Assembly: GCF_003228315.1 (NCBI RefSeq)
Contig: NZ_CP029693.1
Location: 4,453,501-4,517,500, forward strand
Reading direction: 5' to 3'
Origin: Pseudomonas putida
Lineage (GTDB): Bacteria > Pseudomonadota > Gammaproteobacteria > Pseudomonadales > Pseudomonadaceae
DNA length: 64,000 nt
The notes beneath the pieces were generated by a model. That model did no database searches. It was not told where the DNA came from and saw only the letters and a program-made list of their open reading frames with translations. This document shows positions 53,712 to 62,454 of this stretch, piece after piece; positions within the stretch are counted from its first letter, which is position 1; each line of letters begins with the position of its first letter. Made by a program: the position numbers and the translations under genes.

Positions 53712-54221
53712 TTAATGAACTATGATAGGGCTGCTGTAGCTGATTGCTTTCCCACTTCGATCATTATAAATTAACCGTACTCTGTATACGCCGATGGTGT
53801 TGGCAGTTAAAAATGGTAACCGCGCAAAGCCATCAACATCAGTTTGCACTTTTCCCGTATAAGACTGAGCACCAACTACAATTTCACCAGATTCAGTAGC
53901 TAACAGGTATTCAATTTGTTGATTTGGTTCCGGCGTCATAATGCTATCCATATGTACGGTGCGCACCCAAAACGAAGTTTTTTCGGATAGTTTCAAAGCT
54001 AGCGTAGCATCGCGCCATGGTAGCGGGCACTTTGGTACCTCACCAAATCCGATAACAGCATACACTTCGAGGTGATCTCTAATGGTGTCGATACTTAGGG
54101 CTCGCTGGGCGCACGTCGGCCAAGTTATGAATATATAAAGTAACAGCATGACTACAGAGAACAATACGCCAGAAATTAAAGCAAGTAGCTTCCGTTGCCG
54201 CTGAACCAAGGCGATAAACAT
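53712..54221 (-). CDS. Membrane-anchored protein of unknown function
   Basis: 169 residues. N-terminal basic stretch (ALVQRQRKLLA) and one membrane helix (LISGVLFSVVMLLLYIFITW, about 14-33), then about 135 residues likely periplasmic with a beta-rich pattern (SFWVRTVHMDSIMTPEPNQQ, VGAQSYTGKVQTDVDGFARL). Gene is nine bases downstream of the exported protein on the same strand. No family recognised. A+T-rich relative to the core. Confidence 0.65.
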   Translation of the reverse strand: MFIALVQRQRKLLALISGVLFSVVMLLLYIFITWPTCAQRALSIDTIRDHLEVYAVIGFGEVPKCPLPWRDATLALKLSEKTSFWVRTVHMDSIMTPEPNQQIEYLLATESGEIVVGAQSYTGKVQTDVDGFARLPFLTANTIGVYRVRLIYNDRSGKAISYSSPIIVH

Positions 54222-54230
54222 TGACCCTCC

Positions 54231-55736
54231 TCATTTTTCGAGCAAATGTATGCCTTCAGAGGGGAACGCTTGAAGTGTAGGGGCATTTAAGGCCCGTTGT
54301 TTTAAATCTTCAATCTGCGTGTTTGATAGCTGCGGGGTGAACTGGACAGTCTTAATTGCTTCCGTTCCAAGTATCGTCGGATATCCAGCGAACATAGCGT
54401 TCAAATCATCTCCTAAGACCAGCGTGTCTGTAAAGTCTGTACTTTGGTAAAGCGCTAGAATTTTTTGATACTGATCGGTAGTTATTTTGTTGTTCCGATA
54501 GTCATCAGCTAGCTCGAGAAGTTTTTTAGTTTTTATTGCACGTTCACGCTGAGCTCTATCCATAAAAGTATTAATTTTTTCTTGCGTGATGCAAGGTTGA
54601 GTAGTGTCCCCCAAATCAGAAAAATACTGTTTCGTGGTGTCACTGCAAGCGACAGCCATTACAGCGGAGAAGGTTACAGGTGCTTCTAATCTGCCCGTGT
54701 AAGTGACACGACGATGAAATTTCATTGATTGATTGAAGAATGATTCACTATATCCTGCGTTTACGCTAATACTCCAACCGAAAAGGTTAAAACCGCCGCC
54801 TCCACCACCGCCAGGGTCAGGTGCTTCGGGGTTTGGCTCGAACTTGAAAAAACCAGTTCCATTCAGCGCGGCATCATTAATTGCTTGAAATATAGTTTTC
54901 ATGGTCTCGCCGATTTCGCGGCCATGTATTGCGGTGTCTAATGAACCCTCGATCTGGGAGAAGGTGCAGACGTTTTCCTTTTGCAAATCCTGCCATATTC
55001 CTTTGTATTGTAGTCGACCTATTCTGATATAACCTAGATTGACCGATCCACCCGCGCTTTTCCTGACCTGATGCCAGACTTGCGCGAGATCGCAATCTAT
55101 ATCGTAGGTCCATGGATCACCGACAAACTCGGCCTTTGCGTTTACATTTAATGAAAATGTTGGGTTGGCCGGAACTTCCGATCCAACCTGTGCTAGAGCA
55201 AGCGACGCTGCAAATAGCGATGAGAGACTACCAGCCGAAAAAGCGACGTCCGTACCAATTTGAATGCCATTTGGTAACTGCTGTTCAACCTTTCCATATG
55301 CACCGATAATCCCGGCGACTAGTGCAGACGCAATTTTTGGGTCGCGCAACTGCAAGGGCAGTAATTTTGGCTGCATTACACCAAACTCTTTAGTTAGCGA
55401 GGCAATTAAGTCTGCTCTAGTCTTATCGGATATATCGTAGGCAAAGGTTCCGCTGATGATGCCGCCGGATGCGGAGCGATAATTCCCTTTGGAGTCCTGA
55501 ATAAAATAAGGTGGGCCGAAACCAAAATGTACTACTCTGAAGGTTTTTAAACGCTGTCCGAGAAGCACGTCGGATGTTGTTGGAAGGTACCAAAACTGAG
55601 TGCTATCCAAGGAGTCCTGATAAGCAATGGCACCTGGAATGCTTGTACCTTTACTGAAATATGGTGCAGCGTGGCTTTGATTGACTAAAACAAAAAAGAG
55701 CAGTACGAAAAAAACGCAACTCCGGCGTAAGCTCAT
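54231..55736 (-). CDS. Exported protein of unknown function
   Basis: 501 residues from ATG 55736, after AGAGGTATGTC; a longer frame to 55799 lacks a site. Signal peptide about 1-23 (RRSCVFFVLLFFVLVNQSHA). Central glycine-rich stretch PDPGGGGGGGFNLFGWS (about 296-312) links two parts. N-part: VVHFGFGPPYFIQDSKGNYR, then ISGTFAYDISDKTRADLIAS. C-part has few cysteines (VMAVACSDTT, TQPCITQEK) and a helical end. No family recognised; likely periplasmic or secreted. Pairs with 53712-54221. Confidence 0.65.
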   Translation of the reverse strand: MSLRRSCVFFVLLFFVLVNQSHAAPYFSKGTSIPGAIAYQDSLDSTQFWYLPTTSDVLLGQRLKTFRVVHFGFGPPYFIQDSKGNYRSASGGIISGTFAYDISDKTRADLIASLTKEFGVMQPKLLPLQLRDPKIASALVAGIIGAYGKVEQQLPNGIQIGTDVAFSAGSLSSLFAASLALAQVGSEVPANPTFSLNVNAKAEFVGDPWTYDIDCDLAQVWHQVRKSAGGSVNLGYIRIGRLQYKGIWQDLQKENVCTFSQIEGSLDTAIHGREIGETMKTIFQAINDAALNGTGFFKFEPNPEAPDPGGGGGGGFNLFGWSISVNAGYSESFFNQSMKFHRRVTYTGRLEAPVTFSAVMAVACSDTTKQYFSDLGDTTQPCITQEKINTFMDRAQRERAIKTKKLLELADDYRNNKITTDQYQKILALYQSTDFTDTLVLGDDLNAMFAGYPTILGTEAIKTVQFTPQLSNTQIEDLKQRALNAPTLQAFPSEGIHLLEK

Positions 55737-56291
55737 GACATACCTCTGCCCGGTTATTTGATCTAATTTTCCGACTCGTTTTTTTGCAATCATGTGCAAT
55801 TTTCTGATTATTTCACAGTGCAGTGATTCACTGCTTCATGCCATAGCGTCATGCCTAAGTAAAATTATTCGAGCTCTCGATGGACGTAATAAATTCAGCT
55901 GTGAATAAGTGCCAATTTACTTGCTAGCTTGCTAGGTAGCCGACTTTGTCAGGAAATCAATAAGCGCAATTGATAAATTTCTATTTAGCTGGTGATTATT
56001 ACGTGCGATTTAATCTCTCTGCTTGAAAACTAGGTTGGGAGTGTGTTGCTGTCAAAGATCTAATTCGAATTTTGTTAATTTCTATTTGCGATTTAAAAAT
56101 TCATTTTGTCTGTCTGTGTATCTGGTTTGTTTGTTTCGTTGCTGTTACAGTTGGCATGCCGGGCATAATATAAAGCATGAATTTGAGAGGTTTAGGAGAT
56201 TTTTTTGGTGGACTACCCCATTCCAATAGACATTTTTCGGCCTCATAGAGAGGCGCTTTCAAAGTTCTCAGGGCTGACGCCGTTCAAGTGA
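55737..56291. other. A+T-rich gap with no supported gene
   Basis: 555 bases upstream of the exported protein and ending at the IS3 remnant. The sequence is clearly richer in A+T than the core, with T-rich stretches. Short reading frames exist but none has a ribosome site or recognisable protein. It may hold the promoter of the exported-protein pair. Confidence 0.5.
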
Positions 56292-56633
56292 CTATGAGGG
56301 CAAGTACGGTGCGTAGTGGTGAACTAACCCCTGACACGATGTTAAGTTTTTCTCAGTCTGAGCTGGCGTCAGCCCGCCATTGAACTGGTGCGGTCGAATC
56401 CAGTTGAACCGATGCATAAAATAATGGCTGATGTTTCGGTGCGCTTCTTGGGTGGTCATGTAGCCCACGGTCGGTATCCACTCGGCTTTCAAACTCTGGT
56501 ACACACGCTCCATCGGCGTGTTGTCCCAACGGTTACCACGACGGCTCATGCTCTGGCGCATGCGATAACACCAGAGTCGTTGGCGACACTGACGGCGGCC
56601 ATATTGGGGGGATTCAATCGGTCGTCGTAACAC
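56292..56633 (-). pseudogene. IS3-family transposase OrfB, C-terminal remnant
   Basis: About 110 residues of the DDE integrase core end: QYGRRQCRQRLWCYRMRQSM, SRRGNRWDNTPMERVYQSLK (with the last catalytic Glu) and NWIRPHQFNGGLTPAQTEKN. The N-terminal two-thirds and OrfA are absent and no inverted repeats are evident. A dead insertion sequence marking rearrangement inside the island. The break is near 56610. Confidence 0.88.
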
Positions 56634-56885
56634 TGGATTGTTGAATTGACTTTAGATTCTTGTTCAGCGCTCAAAGCCGACGCCCCCAAGCTACTCCACC
56701 ACGACACGGCAGGCCGAGACCTGGCCATCGTCTATCTTGTATATATGCGTTCGGATTTAGTTTCAGACTGACCGAGGCATGGGGAGGGAACCCGGGTGGG
56801 GGGACCGCCACAAAATGGCCGACAAGGCTCCAGCGGGCACAATGCCTTTTCTCAATACTAATTAGAGTGATTTCGAGGCCCAAAA

Positions 56886-57356
56886 ATGGCCAGAAGACAA
56901 GGTGAAATCCGAAAACTGCCTGATACCTCGATCGATGCCAAGGTTGAGCTGATACAGGCGGCGCACTTGGTTCTGACGCCGACACGCCAGCTTGACCCGC
57001 GTGCACAGCATATATTCGAGATGATTATGAGCATGCGGCCAATGACCATGTGGGGAGCCTATGACCTACAGTTGGCGACCGACTTGGCTGAGATCAATGC
57101 CCGGATCGAATGGACTCAAAAGATTTTAACTGTCGAGGGTGACGTGCTGACCACTCGTCTCGGAACGCCGATCATCAACCCGAGAGCAACCCACTGCGGC
57201 AACCTCAAACGCCAGGCGGTGACCTATGTGCGAGCATTGGGGTTGTCGGCAGGTCAACGGCATTTGGGTGATGAGCCGAATCGAAAACGAGCGAACGCGC
57301 AGTTCGATTTGCAGCGAGCCTCATATGGGGCAGAAGGTGATCCGTTGTTGGCATAA
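56886..57356 (+). CDS. Probable phage terminase small subunit (P27-like)
   Basis: 156 residues after CGAGGCCC. Pattern: DTSIDAKVELIQAAHLVLTP, then MWGAYDLQLATDLAEINARI and PIINPRATHCGNLKRQAVTY, followed by VRALGLSAGQRHLG. The INPRA...QAxxYVRALGLS arrangement resembles phage P27-type small terminases. Alone, without a large terminase or other capsid gene, it suggests a satellite that redirects helper packaging, but the family call is tentative. Confidence 0.6.
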   Translation: MARRQGEIRKLPDTSIDAKVELIQAAHLVLTPTRQLDPRAQHIFEMIMSMRPMTMWGAYDLQLATDLAEINARIEWTQKILTVEGDVLTTRLGTPIINPRATHCGNLKRQAVTYVRALGLSAGQRHLGDEPNRKRANAQFDLQRASYGAEGDPLLA

Positions 57357-57571
57357 TCGGCTGGGGTGGGATAGGCGGCCACTGCTACGGCTGAAAGGAC
57401 TTCATCTGCATGCTCGCGTTATCTTTAGCCTCGGTAATGGTCGAGTACGCGTATGGAGCACTTCGGGCGCTCCTGGACTGGCCTTCGATACTCTTTGAGG
57501 CAAAAAAGTGATCACGATCTGAGATCACTCCGAAACCAGTGATCTTTTGAACGTCATTGACCCAAAGACAC

Positions 57572-57597
57572 AAAAGCCCCGCCAGTAGCGGGGCCTT
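57572..57597 (-). terminator. Terminator of the 57614-58697 genes
   Basis: In the leftward direction GGCCCCGC and GCGGGGCT pair around TACTG and are followed by TTTT. It ends the small gene/protease pair 17 bases beyond the stop. Confidence 0.8.
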
Positions 57598-57613
57598 GAA
57601 TTCGACGTGAAAA

Positions 57614-57811
57614 TCACAATGCGATTGACGGGAGACTCATCGAGGACGGGTTGATGGGCGCAATATTGTAGCGCTCAGGCTGAACGGCTCCTGATTTCAC
57701 CAGGCGATCGTAACGCTCGTTGATAGCTGTGAGGCGTTGAGACCGCTCTACCGAACGGCTTGCTGACTCCCGTTCAAGTGCTTCAGATGTACGGTTTGCA
57801 ATTGTCGTCAT
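57614..57811 (-). CDS. Small protein next to SDH_sah protein
   Basis: 65 residues preceded by a strong GGGAGGGATACC site. Charged helix (TSEALERESASRSVERSQRL) followed by a short tail (NIAPINPSSMSLPSIAL). Starts 20 bases after the stop of 57831-58697, so co-transcribed. No family recognised. Confidence 0.65.
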   Translation of the reverse strand: MTTIANRTSEALERESASRSVERSQRLTAINERYDRLVKSGAVQPERYNIAPINPSSMSLPSIAL

Positions 57812-57830
57812 GGTATCCCTCCCTCACTGG

Positions 57831-58697
57831 TTATGTGTAGTGAAGCATAAAAGCAGATCGTTGGCGTTCTGCATGCTCTGTGATCAGTTCTGAATAAACG
57901 CGCAGATTCTGCCTCAATTCCTGATCGTCAGTATAGTCTTCGATCTTCAGCTTCAGACCACCGGTTAACGTGTTGATTCCAATCATTCTCCCGTGTGAAT
58001 GCCAGCGATTGTTATCGCTGAGATCTTTTGCAATTTGTTCGGCACGGGCTTCTTTTTCCGCTTCAGAAACGGCCGTTCCCGGATTGGTACAAGCGTGGAC
58101 GGTCCAGTCTTTGAACTTATATTTTACAAGCCAAAGCTTGAGCAGGCTGACAGAAAGATCCCTAGCTTGTTCATAACGGCGAAGGGTCGCGAGATCCTGT
58201 CGCTGTAACATCATAAATTCCGCATCTGTGAGGCTGCCTGCGGCAGATTTTTCGATAAGTTGGTTCACCTTATCAATGTAACCAAGAGCAGGGACCAGTT
58301 GCCCATCTGCTAAGGGAACCTGCGGGTCTATAGGACCCAAGGATGAGGTGTAGTCCATGAAGATTTTATCGCCCGACATGCAAAAAATTGTGCCAGCGGA
58401 CATTGCGGCGGTAGGTACCACAAAAAATACTTCATCAAAGTAGTGGCGAGTTACCTCAACCATTTTTTCGACAGCTTCCACTACCCCGCCCGGGGTCGCT
58501 ATTACAATGCAAATTCGATTCGGGTTTTCAGTGTTGTCGCGATGCCGCACTAACTCCTCGATCGCATTTACATACGCGCTCTGAACTGCGGGATGTATAG
58601 GCCCAGAATATGCCAGAACTGAGCACCCGAAATGCTTCGCAATCAGGCCTCGATAATGGCTTAAAGCAAGAAGAATGTGATTATCCAGACTAGGCAT
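57831..58697 (-). CDS. SDH_sah-family ClpP-fold protease
   Basis: 288 residues from ATG 58697 (MPSLDNHILLALSHYRGLIA); an earlier TTG at 58733 is less likely. ClpP/SppA-like fold: VIATPGGVVEAVEKMVEVTR (oxyanion GG), FFVVPTAAMSAGTIFCMSGD with the nucleophile Ser in the AMSAGT stretch, and SSLGPIDPQV. It is of the serine dehydrogenase proteinase (SDH_sah, PF01972) group, found near defence genes. Cytoplasmic, unless membrane tethered by a partner. Operon with the small gene. Confidence 0.8.
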   Translation of the reverse strand: MPSLDNHILLALSHYRGLIAKHFGCSVLAYSGPIHPAVQSAYVNAIEELVRHRDNTENPNRICIVIATPGGVVEAVEKMVEVTRHYFDEVFFVVPTAAMSAGTIFCMSGDKIFMDYTSSLGPIDPQVPLADGQLVPALGYIDKVNQLIEKSAAGSLTDAEFMMLQRQDLATLRRYEQARDLSVSLLKLWLVKYKFKDWTVHACTNPGTAVSEAEKEARAEQIAKDLSDNNRWHSHGRMIGINTLTGGLKLKIEDYTDDQELRQNLRVYSELITEHAERQRSAFMLHYT

Positions 58698-59212
58698 CTT
58701 AGAATTCTTAGACCTCTCTACCCAACAGTTCAAGTGACTTTTGTATTAAAGCCACCTTAGCTGGCATTTTAAGGTCGCGCCATCTTGCCTTCAATTTCCT
58801 GGCACCGACCCGAATCATGGTTGCGGTTATTCACTGATGGAGGGATACCCCCCCGCAAGGAATAATTTCGGCGGGGCTATCAGCGATACAGCCTGTTGAG
58901 CTTCCGGGGAAATCTATTATAGCCGTTAGGCAAGCAGTCAAGGCTCTGGCCGCCCGGGATGCTTTTCTGGGTTTCTAAGAGCGTGTTGGCCAACGTCGGG
59001 GGAATTAATTTTTGGTAGGGTCGAATGGTCGAGGGGGAGCTCAGGTAGCAAGGCACCTAATCCTCCCCTGATCTAGCGCAAGTTATCACCTAAAACCGTA
59101 TCTGCCGAAATGATTGATTCGCTGACCTAGAGGTTAGTCCAGCTAAACCGTGGGCTGGGATTGAGTGGTTGTCTGCTCACCTTATCATCAATCCAAGCAC
59201 CGAAGAATCAAA
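58698..59212. other. Gap between SDH_sah and RloB genes
   Basis: 515 bases with no supported gene. It holds a GC-rich hairpin near 58846-58877 (CCCCGC with GGCGGGG) on an otherwise A+T-moderate background and would contain the promoter of the leftward SDH_sah gene. Nothing else seen. Confidence 0.45.
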
Positions 59213-59857
59213 TCAGGCCATGCCCACTAATAGTTGGACTAGTTCATGAATACTGGTTGAAGGATTTAAATTGCCTGACCTGTCAGAAATCTTTTTTATC
59301 TCACGAGAATTTGCCAGTGCAGTTTCAAGCTTATCCTTGTATCGTATCCAGGTACCCTTCGTTCCTTTGTCGTATGTTGTATCATGCTTCTTAAGCTCGC
59401 TAAGCGCTACCGCGCCTATTGATTTTGTTCCAGTTTTGGTAAACGCATTTCGATGAAGCACAAAATGTAAAAGCAACCAATATTCGAAGCATGGATACGA
59501 TAATATCGCGGTGAATCCATCGCCTTGTTTAGCAATTTTCTCTAGTGCTTCATCAAGGTTTTTATGATCGTCTTTGTCGATCACACAAAAAACTTGATCA
59601 TACTTGGCGCCCTTTTCCTCCTCTACAACCGTAACAGCATATTCGTATACGGAGACAGGGTCAGAGCCACATTCTTCTCCGCAGATTTCTATGGTTGCAG
59701 TTTTTAGCCGTAAATCATGCCTAAGCTCACGGAAATAGTTTGGCTCAGTCTTTGATCCCTCGCAGACTATCAGATATCTCTTTCCGGCCTCCTTGGTGCT
59801 TTTCTTCCGTTGAAATGATGCAGCCGCTTTACCACTACGAGACTTCTCACTCCCCAT
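59213..59857 (-). CDS. RloB-like (AbiLii-type) protein
   Basis: 214 residues. The N-terminal TOPRIM-like motif LIVCEGSKTEPNYFRELRHD (Glu about 34) and the acidic motif VFCVIDKDDHKNLDEALEKI (about 90-109) support the RloB/TOPRIM fold; ILSYPCFEYWLLLHFVLHRN follows. RloB pairs with a RloA ATPase in defence loci, and the AbiL system pairs a similar ATPase with a RloB-like protein. It starts 11 bases before the stop of the upstream ATPase gene (59847-61118), so coupled. Confidence 0.87.
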   Translation of the reverse strand: MGSEKSRSGKAAASFQRKKSTKEAGKRYLIVCEGSKTEPNYFRELRHDLRLKTATIEICGEECGSDPVSVYEYAVTVVEEEKGAKYDQVFCVIDKDDHKNLDEALEKIAKQGDGFTAILSYPCFEYWLLLHFVLHRNAFTKTGTKSIGAVALSELKKHDTTYDKGTKGTWIRYKDKLETALANSREIKKISDRSGNLNPSTSIHELVQLLVGMA

Positions 59858-61118
59858 GGCTATAATCCTTTACGAAGGGGATTCCACCATATCTTCCCGC
59901 TAAATAACCTTTTTCTAAAGCCTCATCCTCTCTTACCGAGTAGTCAGAAAGCGGAGTAAGAACAGAGGACTGTTTACGATCCTTTTCTATCATCCAGATT
60001 TGATCGCGGCGAAGAATTCCTTGGCCCAAAACACTAGTGTCATGAGTTGTAAATATTACTTGAGCCTTGGACCCTTTTGAGTGAAGAATTTTTATAAGTT
60101 GATGTACTACGAGTGGATGCAAGCTGCTATCGAGTTCGTCGACAAAAAGTATTCTGTCGGAACTAATAACATCGAGCCACGGCCCGGCAAAATTAAATAA
60201 AGCTTTGGTGCCGGCAGAGATTTCATCATCATCAAACTCAATGAGACCCGAGCCGTCAATGGATTCTAAATAAAACTTTGGTTCGGCGATTTCTCTACCG
60301 GACATGGTTTTTATAAACTCTTCCTTAAGTATCTTGGGCATGGCGTCTGGGATTTGGGATGGGTCGAATTTTTTTCGATCAATCTGAATGTCAGCAATGC
60401 ACAAATCAGCGTGACTTAAGAATGATAGGATGTCATCTTTTTTTGTCTCAAATTTATCAACCGTAAAGTTCCAATTCAAAGTGGTTGGGTCTAAGGTTGC
60501 AAGCCTGCGTCGAAACCAATTAAATACTGGTTTTAATTGTTCGTTGTTTAGCTGAATGGCGGAGGCGAGAAACAAAGTGTTGGGTCGAGTATTTAGTCGC
60601 CAATCCGTTCTGCGTCGACCGCCTTGGAATAATTTACTCCAAACATAACTATACGAATCAGTTTCGATATCATAATCTCTTTGATACCATTTTTGCTGAT
60701 GCCCAGAAGGGTATGCGTATAACCATTCAGATGTAACTCTTTCTGAGTTGGCAGTAAAACCAAACTGATAGCGAATCCCCTCCTCAAAGAAGCTTATTTC
60801 AAATTCACTGTCTGCCTCTCTTGATACTTTAGAAAGTTTGAAAGGCAAAACCGCTATTTCGTCATCTGCTTGGCTTTCATTTGCTGAAAAACAAACCATC
60901 CAGTCCATGAAAGTCATCGCGTCCACCAAACTACTCTTGCCAGAGGCGTTAGGGCCGTAAATGACAGCAGTTTTTAGTAGCCTAGGGAAGGCTTCTTCGC
61001 TGCCTACTTCAAAGGTGTTCTCATTCAAGAACTCTTTATAGTAGTTCGAGGCCACCATGCTAATGGTCTGGCGCTCTCTGATTGACTTGAAATTTTCAAC
61101 ACTGAACTCAATGAGCAT
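59847..61118 (-). CDS. RloA-like (AbiLi-type) AAA+ ATPase
   Basis: 423 residues. ABC-type ATPase fold: starts MLIEFSVENFKSIRERQTIS; Walker A VIYGPNASGKSSLVDAM (about 53-69); signature/D-loop near ISAGTKALFNFAG; Walker B RILFVDELDSSLHPLVVHQL (about 325-344); and switch His in IFTTHDTSVLG. Family AAA_15/RloA. Partner RloB downstream. The pair is expected to sense phage and trigger a nuclease response; AbiL-like. No RM genes sit beside it. Confidence 0.88.
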   Translation of the reverse strand: MLIEFSVENFKSIRERQTISMVASNYYKEFLNENTFEVGSEEAFPRLLKTAVIYGPNASGKSSLVDAMTFMDWMVCFSANESQADDEIAVLPFKLSKVSREADSEFEISFFEEGIRYQFGFTANSERVTSEWLYAYPSGHQQKWYQRDYDIETDSYSYVWSKLFQGGRRRTDWRLNTRPNTLFLASAIQLNNEQLKPVFNWFRRRLATLDPTTLNWNFTVDKFETKKDDILSFLSHADLCIADIQIDRKKFDPSQIPDAMPKILKEEFIKTMSGREIAEPKFYLESIDGSGLIEFDDDEISAGTKALFNFAGPWLDVISSDRILFVDELDSSLHPLVVHQLIKILHSKGSKAQVIFTTHDTSVLGQGILRRDQIWMIEKDRKQSSVLTPLSDYSVREDEALEKGYLAGRYGGIPFVKDYSHGE

Positions 61119-61329
61119 GAGTATAAATCATCCTTTAATCGGCTTTTTTACGGATTTTCCGCAAAAAATACAACGTAGAGTGACTTTTACTCTGTCGTTC
61201 ACACCAATTCAAGTGGTATTCGTCTGGTTGACTGCTGATGCGAGCTTCGCGGCAGCCCTTATACAAAGGCGCTCAGCTGTGCGAGCACGCGCGTGCACTC
61301 GAGTCGTAAGCCAATCCGAGTCAAAAAAT

Positions 61330-61554
61330 TCAGGAATTTCGGAGGGTTCCAGTGACAATCAGCTCTGCGATACCTTGCCGAATGTATGTTAGGTTTTCGT
61401 CAAGTACTTCGAGTGCACCGCGCACATTGTCGGCAACTTCTGCCGATCCGCGCATCTCAACCCAATTTGAGATTTCCTCGACAGCGGCGCTAAGGGCTAT
61501 TTGGTTCTGATTAAGTCGATCGAACAGGCTAGCTATCAATTTGGACTCGGTCAT
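61330..61554 (-). CDS. Small island protein with helical pattern
   Basis: 74 residues from ATG 61554, after AAGGAGAAACGCT; the longer frame upstream is not supported. Pattern: SLFDRLNQNQIALSAAVEEI, SNWVEMRGSAEVADNVRGAL, then VLDENLTYIRQGIAELI. It resembles small proteins often found at the ends of Pseudomonas mobile elements. No membrane span. Function unknown. Confidence 0.65.
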   Translation of the reverse strand: MTESKLIASLFDRLNQNQIALSAAVEEISNWVEMRGSAEVADNVRGALEVLDENLTYIRQGIAELIVTGTLRNS

Positions 61555-61927
61555 AGCGTTTCTCCTTGTTTCGAGGAAGCGTAGCCTATTGCTTCTGTCG
61601 CTCGAAATCATGATGACGGGTAGTCCTAGTCGGTGCAAAAAGGCGTCACCAACGTAATACGAAGCACTCTTATCCGACTCGAGAGTGTGGCCTTTTATTC
61701 TGTTATTCTCTCGACTGATTCGCGTTGGCGGCCGATCCCATCTCATGCTTGGCCAAAATCCTACTCATATGGAAAGGTTGATTTAACGAGTAGGAGATGC
61801 AGAAGACTGATCCATTGTGCACTAGCAAGCATCAGCGATGCGTGCCTGTTCATCTAGATGCGTGTGGCGCGTGGTGAGGGTGTTTTCAGTTTGAAGCTAG
61901 CCCTGAGATAGCCCGCTTCAGAAATGA

Positions 61928-61961
61928 AAAAGGCCCGCATCGCTGCGAGCCTTATTCTGTA

Positions 61962-61968
<7 letters not shown>
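61928..61968. repeat. Candidate right attachment repeat
   Basis: Matches 47166-47207 in 25 of the first 26 bases and continues in part to GGTGCC, the first bases of the tRNA complement. It includes the tRNA-Thr terminator hairpin. Together with the tRNA end it forms the likely right att. The 61555-61927 stretch holds no gene I can support. Confidence 0.55.
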
Positions 61969-62037
<69 letters not shown>

Positions 62038-62051
62038 GTGTCAGGGCGACG

Positions 62052-62079
62052 ATTATAGCGATTGGGCGGCTTCTGTAAA
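62052..62079 (-). promoter_or_regulatory. Promoter of tRNA-Thr
   Basis: Leftward TTTACA (62079-62074) and TATAAT (62057-62052) are spaced by 16 bases, just upstream of the tRNA 5' end at 62037. Confidence 0.75.
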
Positions 62080-62454
62080 CCCCTGAATTCTGACTATTTT
62101 TGCCCGGCGGATTGCACAGGATCCCTGGCGTGCCTGGATCGAGCTTTTCCATGGTTTTAGCGCGATCTGCATGCCTGATTAGCTGCCCTCGAATGCCCAC
62201 CTTTTCTAATCAAACAGCCCATTGGTTCTGCGGTTATTTCCTTTTGGTCGAATGCTTATGCACAACCGGCTTGGCAATGCGCGGGTGATTCGGCCAATTT
62301 GTGGATCCGTTCTCATGTGCACGCAAATCACTGTTTTTCGGGTTTTTTATTTGGGTGTACGAAAAATGAACAGTGCCGTTTCACCCCTGAAACAGCTGTA
62401 AATGTTGGATCCATGTTGGTTTCATCAACAGAGTTATCCACAGGCTGGGAGCCT
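62080..62454. other. Gap between tRNA and methyltransferase
   Basis: 375 bases beyond the tRNA promoter without a gene I can support; several T-rich runs (for example GTTTTTCGGGTTTTTT near 62334). It separates the tRNA from the end of the methyltransferase gene. Confidence 0.4.

Noticed and set aside
56023..56229. 68-residue rightward frame in the A+T-rich gap
   Set aside because: TTG start without ribosome site, cysteine-rich random-looking translation, no family.
57226..57498. Rightward frame overlapping the end of the terminase-like gene
   Set aside because: No ribosome site and unrelated to any protein I can recognise.
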